Positions 44,231 through 51,039 of a stretch of DNA of 64,000 nt are shown one piece after another (the first letter of the stretch is position 1; each line of letters opens with the position of its first letter). Location of the stretch: the IMG/VR virus record IMGVR_UViG_3300026097_000008, positions 62,001 through 126,000 of that record; one strand, 5' to 3'. Origin of the DNA: a virus. Below the pieces are notes generated by a model. That model did no database searches. It saw only the letters and a program-made list of their open reading frames with translations, and was not told the origin of the DNA. The position numbers and the translations under genes were made by a program.

Positions 44231-44260
44231 TAAAAAAAGGCCCCGTAGGGCCTTTTTCTT
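44231..44260 (-). terminator. Rho-independent terminator after gp23
   Basis: AGGCCC (44238-44243), a 4-base loop and GGGCCT (44248-44253) flanked by A- and T-runs. On the minus strand the stem is followed by seven Ts about 20 bases after the gp23 stop codon, so it ends the capsid operon transcript. The stem is symmetric enough to work both ways. Confidence 0.85.
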
Positions 44261-44280
44261 GTTGTCGTTCTAAGTTAAAC

Positions 44281-45450
44281 TTAGCTGAATGACAAGTTCC
44301 CAGTTGTAACTGTGATCTCGTCTAGGTAGTCAGCTGCATTACCTAGTGACGATGCTGTGTTTGATAGCTCAACATAACCATAACGTGTCATGAATGATAC
44401 GACTGGCTCAAATGTTGATGGATCTAGTACAACACCACTGCTCATCAATGGAATGTATGGGCAGTAGAACGCTGCTGCGTCTGATTCTGAAGTACCTTTG
44501 TACCCAACAAGAATGTTGTCATCAGATGCATATGTGTTTACATACACTTTCATTGCATTGTTCAATGTACCAACCATCTTAGTGTTAGTTGGTGCTTCGA
44601 ATGTACCTTCTGTTGTACGTGCAAACGCTGAAGTAGTTGCTGACTGTAGGATTGTTAACACTGTTGGTGAAACAACTGCCCAATTACCAGCACCACGACG
44701 TGTACGCTGTGCGATACGGTTTGCTGCGCGGTTCATAAGAACTGCTAGAGCAGCATGCTCGTCGCCAACGAATGTTGCAGTACCACTTACTGCTGCCTGA
44801 TCGTATGTATCAGTTGCACCAGCTAGTGTGAATAGTGAAGCAAGTACTTCTTGGTCGATTTCAGCAGTAATCTCTTGAGCAAGTGCTGCCATGATTTCTG
44901 CTTCTACGTCGATGCCGTGCTGCGACTGAGCGTCTTGTGCAGACTCAAAAGTCCAACGTGCGCTTAGTTTACGAGTCTTAGCTTCAACTGTTTGCTTCAA
45001 GATTTGAATGCTTAGTCTGTTTCCAGCTGCACCTTCTAGTGCTGCTGTTGCATCAGCTTTAGCAGTTGTAGCATTACCCGAGTATGCTTCTGCAATCTTG
45101 AATGGGCTTAGAGCCTCTTCGCCTGCTACTGCGCCGCTTGCGTCTGAGCCAGCTGTGTCCGAATAACGAACACGTAATGTGTGGATTTGACCCACAGGAC
45201 CAGTCATAGGCTGAACACCTACAAGCTCGTTTGCAATGACTGTTGGCATTACACGACGAATAACTGGAAGAATAACACGGTTAAGTGTTGCGATATTACC
45301 GGCAGAGGTAGCACCAGCTGTAGCAGTCTCTGCGAGATACGAGCGAGTATTCTCTAGAGTAGTTGCCATAACAGATTTCTTTGTGCCTTGTAGGCCTTCA
45401 AGTAGAGCTGTTTTGGTGTCCTGCCAGCGACTTTCTAGTAGTTCTGACAT
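44281..45450 (-). CDS. gp23: Major capsid protein gp23
   Basis: 389 residues. The N-terminal delta-like helix (LESRWQDTKTALLEGL) is followed by NTRSYLAETATAGATSAGN and the diagnostic T4-family capsid sequence IATLNRVILPVIRRVMPTVI, ANELVGVQPMTGPVGQI and FVGDEH. The C-terminus (RYGYVELSNTASSLGNAADY) is the usual gp23 ending. T4 gp23 has 521 residues and marine relatives about 460, so this one is short, perhaps lacking the surface insertion domain. gp21 should cleave the N-terminal segment. AAAAGGAGA precedes the ATG, the scaffold gene is 12 bases upstream and a strong terminator follows. Confidence 0.95.
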   Translation of the reverse strand: MSELLESRWQDTKTALLEGLQGTKKSVMATTLENTRSYLAETATAGATSAGNIATLNRVILPVIRRVMPTVIANELVGVQPMTGPVGQIHTLRVRYSDTAGSDASGAVAGEEALSPFKIAEAYSGNATTAKADATAALEGAAGNRLSIQILKQTVEAKTRKLSARWTFESAQDAQSQHGIDVEAEIMAALAQEITAEIDQEVLASLFTLAGATDTYDQAAVSGTATFVGDEHAALAVLMNRAANRIAQRTRRGAGNWAVVSPTVLTILQSATTSAFARTTEGTFEAPTNTKMVGTLNNAMKVYVNTYASDDNILVGYKGTSESDAAAFYCPYIPLMSSGVVLDPSTFEPVVSFMTRYGYVELSNTASSLGNAADYLDEITVTTGNLSFS

Positions 45451-45462
45451 AATTATCTCCTT

Positions 45463-46560
45463 TTATAATCCAGCTAGACGTTTAATGTCAACGACATTGT
45501 GTTCGTCTGCTGTTCTACTAACGTTAGTTTGTGACTGTGTGTCACGGTTGCCTGTTACTTCTTTTGCCTCTGATAATACTGCCTTCTTTGCCGGTGTCTT
45601 ACCATCGATAACTGATGGTAGATACTTATCAAACGCAGACTGTAGTCTGTTTGTTTGAACCGATTCAAGTAAATCTGTCATGATTTCTTTTTGGTCCTTG
45701 CTTAGAGGACTTACAAGATTACTCATAACTTCTTTGCGTTCTGCTAATGCTTTCATTTTACCAATTTCTGCATCTTTGCTTTCTGCAAGTTGTTTTTTCT
45801 TAGCCGCTTCTGCTTTTGCTTCTGTAAGTTGCTTGTCTTTTAGAGCAACAACTTTCATTAGTTTAGCAGTTTCTGATTTCTCATTTAAGTGGCTAGTTGA
45901 ATATTCGTTCGCAAATGCTTCGAATAGCTTGCGACCGAAGTCGTTTCTACGTGCTTCTTCGATATCTTCTTTAAGTGCAGTAATTTCACTTGTGAGTGTC
46001 TTACTGACAATATCTGATACCTTGTTAGCACTTGTTTCGACAAAGGATTTTTTAACCTCTGCGAATTTTGATTTTGCTTCTTTAACAAGTTTAACTTTTG
46101 TTTCTGCAAGATCTTTTTTATCTTCGTGGAACTCAGCAATTTCTTTAGCTAGTGCATCTACAACAAAGTTCTCTAGCATGCCAAACTTGTCAGCAATTGC
46201 TTTTTGATCTTCGTGTAGTTCTGAAATTTCTTTTGCAAGAGACTCTGCAACAAAACGCTTCATTAGATCAGCATTTTCACGCATTGCAATGGCATACTTT
46301 GCCTTTGCTTCTGCAAGTTGCTTTCTATCATCTGCAAATTCTGCAATTTCTTCTGCAAGACGCTCTGAAAGCATAGCATCGATAGCTTCAACCATAGTTG
46401 ACTTATCGTGCTCGTACTTTTGTGCAAATTCTTCGCGAAGCTCAGCTGTGACAGCTTGCTTATTCTCGAGGATTTTTGCATTCCAAGCCTCTTCAATTTC
46501 CGCACGAACATCTTCTGAAACAACATCGTTCTCGAAAAGTGTTTTTAGTGCATCCAACAT
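45463..46560 (-). CDS. gp22: Prohead scaffold core protein gp22
   Basis: 365 residues of almost continuous heptad-rich helix, dense in Lys, Glu and Ala (KQAVTAELREEFAQKYEHDK). There are at least four imperfect repeats of the pattern A-E-EIAEF-x-DDRKQLAE/EISELHEDQKAIAD/EIAEFHEDKKDLAETK, indicating internal duplication. The C-terminus (TNVSRTADEHNVVDIKRLAGL) is conserved-looking. It forms the temporary core inside the prohead and is degraded by gp21. Position between gp21 and gp23 is the classic T4 order. GGAGAAC precedes the ATG. Confidence 0.9.
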   Translation of the reverse strand: MLDALKTLFENDVVSEDVRAEIEEAWNAKILENKQAVTAELREEFAQKYEHDKSTMVEAIDAMLSERLAEEIAEFADDRKQLAEAKAKYAIAMRENADLMKRFVAESLAKEISELHEDQKAIADKFGMLENFVVDALAKEIAEFHEDKKDLAETKVKLVKEAKSKFAEVKKSFVETSANKVSDIVSKTLTSEITALKEDIEEARRNDFGRKLFEAFANEYSTSHLNEKSETAKLMKVVALKDKQLTEAKAEAAKKKQLAESKDAEIGKMKALAERKEVMSNLVSPLSKDQKEIMTDLLESVQTNRLQSAFDKYLPSVIDGKTPAKKAVLSEAKEVTGNRDTQSQTNVSRTADEHNVVDIKRLAGL

Positions 46561-46573
46561 AGTGTTCTCCTTT

Positions 46574-47200
46574 TTATTGGAGTCGACTGATTATATTAAT
46601 CAGCGATTCTTTTAAATATTTTTGTGCCTTAGGGTCTTCTTTTGTTGCCTGTGCTAATTCGTATGCCTTGTATCCTCCACGAGCATTCATTAAGTGTTCG
46701 TAAATTGGTGTAGGATATGCACCAGGGGCGCTAGGCTGAGCCACTACGTCCACGGTGATAATTTCAAAATCAGAGACAGTATTACTGCCGTCTTCTGATA
46801 CATTTCCGCTACCACGCGATGAAACACCTAGCTTAACTCCGCTTTCAAGCATTGTTTTAACTAAGGTGCCCATCGGTGTAGGTAGGATTTTCATCTTTCC
46901 ATAACCATTAGCATCGTCCATCCACATTTCTGTAATCATGTGCGATACTCTATCTAGGTTAACATTAAGTCCATCTGGATGATCAACTTCGCCGAGAACA
47001 CTATAACCTCCGCTAATTTGATCGTTGAGAGTTTTGACAGCCCTGCCAATTTCATTTACAGGGTACACACGCTGGTTAGCGTTGCGTACTCCGCCTTGTA
47101 TACAAATACCTTTCATATACAAGTCTTTTCCTTCGTTGGCATTCTCAACTACAATCCTTGCAGCATCAAATGTCAAATGCTCTCTTAAAAAGTTGTTCAT
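46574..47200 (-). CDS. gp21: Prohead core protease gp21
   Basis: 208 residues of the T4 prohead protease family. The catalytic His74 is in GEVDHPDG, and the Ser is in LGVSSRGSG (127-131). An N-terminal strand motif KGICIQGGVRNANQRVYP and the C-terminal VDVVAQPSAPGA are typical. The enzyme cleaves core and capsid proteins during prohead maturation and then itself. It is located between the acidic core protein and gp22, as in T4. A GAGGAAAG site precedes the ATG. Confidence 0.95.
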   Translation of the reverse strand: MNNFLREHLTFDAARIVVENANEGKDLYMKGICIQGGVRNANQRVYPVNEIGRAVKTLNDQISGGYSVLGEVDHPDGLNVNLDRVSHMITEMWMDDANGYGKMKILPTPMGTLVKTMLESGVKLGVSSRGSGNVSEDGSNTVSDFEIITVDVVAQPSAPGAYPTPIYEHLMNARGGYKAYELAQATKEDPKAQKYLKESLINIISRLQ

Positions 47201-47223
47201 TCAAACTTTCCTCTTTATACTGC

Positions 47224-48174
47224 TTACTTTGCTCTTTTTGGAGCACCGTTTAGTGGTGATCCTGCGCTTTTGTCAGCAGTCTCTGGCTTGCCCTTTTTCT
47301 CAGCGCCGTGGCCAGGTTGTGACTTCATTGATTTTGAAGCCTTTCCACCAGGTACATTTACGTTCCCGTGTGAATCTTCTTTAGTATTTGGAGCAGCTAG
47401 ACCACCTTGTGTGCCGCCTGTTCCGCCGTCACCGCCTGCTGTAATATTAGACGCTGTTCCGCCCATATCGTTTTTACCAGCTACAGTTGACTTTGTGTTT
47501 GCACCATTGTCGCCCATTTTAGCATTGACTTTTTCTACATACTCACGCATTTCTTCTGCGTTAGATTTTTTCATTTTCTTTTTGCCTTCTTCGACGTTGT
47601 CTTCAAATGATTCCATTTCGTTGTCATCATCTTCGCCTTCGTCGTCCATGTCCATGTCGTCTCCGCCCATATCCATGTCGCCGTCTTCGTCTTCTTCGCC
47701 TTCGTCGTCACCGGCCATCATTTTTTCAAATTCAGCTTTTAGATCTTGTAGTGCATCTTCTAGGTCTTCAACACGGTCGTCTAGATCTTCGTCATCGCCG
47801 TCCATGTCCATACCGTCTTCGTCGCCCATCTCTGGCTCCATAGCACCCATCATGTCGTCTGCTGGGTCACCGCCCATCATGTCCATCGGATCTGCTTCTA
47901 CTTCAAACTCGTCTAGATCGAAGTCTTCAGACATTTCTTCGTCTTCGTCTTCATCTTCATCTTTTGATTCGTCAACTTCTTCATCATCTGACTCATCTAC
48001 TTCTTCGTCAGAAGCTTCGTCAACTTCTTCGTCTTCTAAATCTGCTTCTAATAGTGATTCATAAATGTCACGTGATTTTTCAACCACGATCTCGTGGAAT
48101 AGCTCTTCCGCACCGTCACGATCTTCGTTGACTAGGCGCTCAAGCATTTCTTCAAACTTATTGCGTGTTGCCAT
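47224..48174 (-). CDS. Highly acidic prohead core-type protein
   Basis: 316 residues. Residues 40-200 are extraordinarily acidic, with tandem DEEVDES-type repeats around 50-75 and Met/Asp/Gly runs (DDEGEDDDNEMESFED). The C-terminal third is basic and glycine-rich (KKMKKSNAEEMREYVEKVNA, then GGTGGTQGG) and ends NGAPKRAK. It has no enzymatic motif. Its place directly upstream of gp21 is where T4-like genomes keep small core proteins (gp67/gp68), and the composition suits a scaffold core component or DNA-mimic. AGGAGA precedes the ATG. Identity with a named T4 gene is not established. Confidence 0.7.
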   Translation of the reverse strand: MATRNKFEEMLERLVNEDRDGAEELFHEIVVEKSRDIYESLLEADLEDEEVDEASDEEVDESDDEEVDESKDEDEDEDEEMSEDFDLDEFEVEADPMDMMGGDPADDMMGAMEPEMGDEDGMDMDGDDEDLDDRVEDLEDALQDLKAEFEKMMAGDDEGEEDEDGDMDMGGDDMDMDDEGEDDDNEMESFEDNVEEGKKKMKKSNAEEMREYVEKVNAKMGDNGANTKSTVAGKNDMGGTASNITAGGDGGTGGTQGGLAAPNTKEDSHGNVNVPGGKASKSMKSQPGHGAEKKGKPETADKSAGSPLNGAPKRAK

Positions 48175-48219
48175 TACTTTTCTCCTATAAATGTTATACC
48201 TATGGTAAGGCTGTCAGTT

Positions 48220-48228
48220 GTATTTAAC
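48220..48228 (-). promoter_or_regulatory. Possible weak late promoter
   Basis: GTTAAATAC on the minus strand, about 50 bases before the ATG at 48174. It differs from the usual ATAAATA/CTAAATA at the first core base. The surrounding 101-base gap has no gene. Confidence 0.35.
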
Positions 48229-48275
48229 ATACTGCGAGAAAAGTACGTAGAAATAGGCCAAAAACGGCGTATTTT

Positions 48276-49028
48276 TTAACAGTTGCCAGAAAAGTCGAAA
48301 ATTCTTTGAAAATTTTCTACTGTTATTGTATTAAAGTTGTCAAATTTATTTAGTTCGTCAGGCTGATAATTATCAGGTGCTATAACTCTAATGTAGTGAG
48401 TTTGTTTATGTTCTTGAATAACACTTTTAGTTTGACGCAACCAATTTCCAAAAAAAGTAGCACCATCTAATGACTTTTTATAGTTAGGTGTATCAGCATA
48501 CATGTTATTAAAACGCTTTCCATTTTCTAGACCTTGATAATCAAATCCTAAAATGTAAATTGTTTTATATCCATGCTGACTTGCTAGCCATAATGCTGTA
48601 GGACCACTGCTCCAACCTTTTGAAGGATTGAAATAATTGAATCCTTGCATGCGTTGGTATGCTTTGTTTGGATTGGTCCATACTTCGTGTTTTTTTTGAT
48701 ATCCGGACTTGTTTATTTCTAATATCATTTTAGTATCAACAGCAACTAGATAGTCAGGGTTAAATGTTCTATATAGAGCATTGCAACCGTATGTATTTCC
48801 AAATTGTGTTAAATTTTCCGGATTTATAGGTGATCTACTAGTTCCATTGCCAAGAACAAAGGCTGTGTTCTTTTTTTCTAATCCTATATTCTTTGTAGGA
48901 GCAGCAATAAATTCTATTTTTTGTTCAGGATCTTTATTCAGACGTTTTTCTTCTTTTTGTCTACGCCTTTGTTCTTTAATAATTTTCCACTGAGATTTAG
49001 AATATTGAGATTTATCAATTTTAGCCAT
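48276..49028 (-). CDS. Sialyltransferase-fold-like protein inside the capsid operon
   Basis: 250 residues. A basic helical lead of 50 residues is followed by a Rossmann-like domain: TAFVLGNGTSRSPINPENL (Gly60-Asn61-Gly62), YGCNALYR (Cys82-Asn83), then GWSSGPTALWLASQHGYKTIYILGFDYQG (140-166). This order (GNG-x-S, CNxxY, SG-x2-A-x-A-x-GYKxIYLxGxDF) is that of GT42 sialyltransferases such as Campylobacter Cst-II and of the related MptE-like/DUF115 proteins. The catalytic His of Cst-II is not evident; the matching area reads ATFFGNWL. It may be a glycosyltransferase or a fold relative with a structural job. It overlaps the next gene's stop by one base. Confidence 0.6.
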   Translation of the reverse strand: MAKIDKSQYSKSQWKIIKEQRRRQKEEKRLNKDPEQKIEFIAAPTKNIGLEKKNTAFVLGNGTSRSPINPENLTQFGNTYGCNALYRTFNPDYLVAVDTKMILEINKSGYQKKHEVWTNPNKAYQRMQGFNYFNPSKGWSSGPTALWLASQHGYKTIYILGFDYQGLENGKRFNNMYADTPNYKKSLDGATFFGNWLRQTKSVIQEHKQTHYIRVIAPDNYQPDELNKFDNFNTITVENFQRIFDFSGNC

Positions 49029-49276
49029 TATACTCCGCCGGCTGCTGCTTGAGCTGCTATTCCATACATTTGTCTTACAAAGTCTAGTTCTTTTGACTTT
49101 TCATTTGTATGTAGCTCACTTGCTTTCCTTGCACGGTTTATTTGGCGTAGAGTAAGTCTTGTTTTGCGAGTATCGTCTAAGTCAACAATACTATCGTCAT
49201 ACTGAGGATCGTAGCGATCGTCTTCGATCGGCTCAATAGTTTCTTTGTCGTAATAAAAAAGTTCTCTCAGTATCAT
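49028..49276 (-). CDS. Small prohead core-type protein
   Basis: 82 residues, charged, with a conserved-looking centre DDSIVDLDDTRKTRLTLRQINR and a C-terminal AAQAAAGGV. Short proteins of this kind sit between gp20 and gp21 in marine T4-like phages, the position of the T4 prohead core proteins. The late promoter element ends only 5-6 bases before the ATG, so transcripts from it would be leaderless or begin at the codon itself; no ribosome site is visible. The gene might be translated mainly from read-through mRNA from gp20. Confidence 0.65.
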   Translation of the reverse strand: MILRELFYYDKETIEPIEDDRYDPQYDDSIVDLDDTRKTRLTLRQINRARKASELHTNEKSKELDFVRQMYGIAAQAAAGGV

Positions 49277-49280
49277 GTTA

Positions 49281-49290
49281 GTATTTATAT
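49281..49290 (-). promoter_or_regulatory. T4-type late promoter inside the gp20 stop region
   Basis: The minus strand reads ATATAAATAC, overlapping the last bases of gp20 and lying 4 bases before the ATG at 49276. It contains the full TATAAATA core. Transcription from here would serve the small core protein, the sialyltransferase-like protein and the capsid genes. Confidence 0.7.
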
Positions 49291-51039
49291 CGTTTGATCA
49301 GTTGTTGCGCCAGTCGGTGCTGGTTCTTGTCCTGTGACAGTATCAGGTGGAGTTGCTTCAGGTCCTGTTTCTGCTTCTCCTTCAATAGGAGCTAAGTCTT
49401 CTGCTCCATCTAAGTCTGCACTAATACCTGCACTACTAATGCCTGCGGAGCGCATTTCACCTGCTGCATCAGTTGATGGTTGATCTAGTGTTTCGTCATT
49501 TTCTTCACGCCATAGACGTTCATTTTCTGCAACTTCTTCGTCGCTTAGTCCAAGGAATCTTTTAAGCGCAAATCTATTAGACATGTAAGGTATAGCACTC
49601 ATTTGTGTAAATGTCGGAACGCGACTGTTGTCTAGTTCTGCTTGACGATAGCTTGCAAAATTCTGTGGCGGCATAAACTTGAGGTCAAACATGTTAGTAT
49701 CAATGTTTACACCTTTTTCTAATAAGAAACGTTTAAATTCTTGATTAAACTGTTCTACTACTAGGCCTTGTAGACGTTCGCAATAAGTGTTAAAACGTAG
49801 CTCTTGAATATAAGCTGTGCCTACTCTACCGTCGTTATAGCTAGTTGCTCCGTCATCAGCGCCGGTAGGCAAATATGAACTCGGGATTCGTAAGCCGCGT
49901 ACAAGCTTATTAGTAAAGTATCTAAGATCATCAATTTCTCCTAGGTTAGTTCCGCCCGGTAGTGTTTCAACTTTTGATCCACGACCTTCAGCAGTTTGTG
50001 GGAAGAAGTAGTCTTCGTTGATTGACAGCGGATTGTAAGAACTGTCTATGACATTTGTGCCTCCGCCTGTCTGCGATGGGATACGTCTTTGATGTATTTC
50101 CGTCTTGACACGTTCAACAAATTGCATCGCCAAGTGACTTGGCATATTGCCCACATCAACATAGAATACTCTTCTTTCTGGAGCTCTCTGCACACGATAG
50201 ATAATAATCGCGTCTTCAAGCAATTCTTTTTGTTTGTAAACTTTAAAAATAGTTTCTAATAAACTATTTCCAAACGGAAAATTGTTGTCTAATCCTTCGC
50301 TTAAACTGAGATGCATAACATGCTCCGCAGCAATAGCAATTTCGCCTTCTTCAATAGTAAATCTATTTCCATTTTGTACAGGGGAGTTCCCTACCATACC
50401 TTGTGCACCGCCAGTAAAATATCCTTGGCCACCTGGTACATTTGGAGATTGAATATTACCATTTGTAATATGCGGACTAGTTGCTACTAGATCTTTAAAA
50501 TTAAGATTAATATCTTTTATTACATATTGCTCAGGAGTTTTTCCTTCGCTTTCGTTTACAATTATACGTGTGACTTTTGCTGGGTCTACGTAAAATAATT
50601 TTTTAGTTTCAGGATCTCTAAGAAAAAATTGATCGCCATACTTAAATGTATTACGAAAAACACGAAACATACGTGTGTCAAATTGTTGCAGTTTTACCCA
50701 TTGCTTAAGGTATTGTCCTAAAATTTGTACTTCTGTGTTTGTTGCACTTTTATTAAACTCAAAATCAAAATTTGTATTATTTCTTTTGTTTTTTTGTGTA
50801 CAAAATTCAGCAAGGATATCAAGTGCTGCATTAACTTCTGAATCTTGATCCATTGTGTTATACTGCCCGTAGCGTTCAACACGATTAGGCGAACCTACAT
50901 ACACGTCTGGAAGATAACTAGAATAGTTTGATCGTGCAGGACCAGCTTGTGTTCCGTTTCTCGATCCGTTTATAGGTGAGTAATTGCCGCTAGGGTTGTC
51001 ACCTGTAGGTACTGGTGTGAAGTACTTTTTCCAGCTCAT
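49285..51039 (-). CDS. gp20: Portal vertex protein gp20
   Basis: 584 residues (T4: 524). Diagnostic stretches include the N-terminal YLPDVYVGSPNRVERYGQY, QDSEVNAALDILAEF, NTFKYGDQFFLRDPETKKLF, the central ALYRVQRAPERRVFYVDVGN-type sequence (here IIYRVQRAPERRVFYVDVGN) and SSYLPTGADDGATSYNDGRV. The last 80 residues are an acidic, Pro/Gly/Thr-rich tail. The portal is the dodecameric ring through which DNA enters the head and to which the neck attaches. Its start overlaps the tape-measure stop (ATGA), so the two are co-translated, an arrangement unlike T4. Confidence 0.95.
   Translation of the reverse strand: MSWKKYFTPVPTGDNPSGNYSPINGSRNGTQAGPARSNYSSYLPDVYVGSPNRVERYGQYNTMDQDSEVNAALDILAEFCTQKNKRNNTNFDFEFNKSATNTEVQILGQYLKQWVKLQQFDTRMFRVFRNTFKYGDQFFLRDPETKKLFYVDPAKVTRIIVNESEGKTPEQYVIKDINLNFKDLVATSPHITNGNIQSPNVPGGQGYFTGGAQGMVGNSPVQNGNRFTIEEGEIAIAAEHVMHLSLSEGLDNNFPFGNSLLETIFKVYKQKELLEDAIIIYRVQRAPERRVFYVDVGNMPSHLAMQFVERVKTEIHQRRIPSQTGGGTNVIDSSYNPLSINEDYFFPQTAEGRGSKVETLPGGTNLGEIDDLRYFTNKLVRGLRIPSSYLPTGADDGATSYNDGRVGTAYIQELRFNTYCERLQGLVVEQFNQEFKRFLLEKGVNIDTNMFDLKFMPPQNFASYRQAELDNSRVPTFTQMSAIPYMSNRFALKRFLGLSDEEVAENERLWREENDETLDQPSTDAAGEMRSAGISSAGISADLDGAEDLAPIEGEAETGPEATPPDTVTGQEPAPTGATTDQTI

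Noticed and set aside
44281-45450. gp24 vertex protein instead of gp23
   Set aside because: The order scaffold, protease, portal, the strong ribosome site and terminator, and the N-terminal cleavage-type sequence fit gp23; only the short length raised the question.
47270-48064. A 264-residue Ser-rich frame on the plus strand
   Set aside because: It is the reverse complement of the acidic repeat gene (Asp and Glu codons read as Ser-rich), lacks a ribosome site and opposes the capsid operon.
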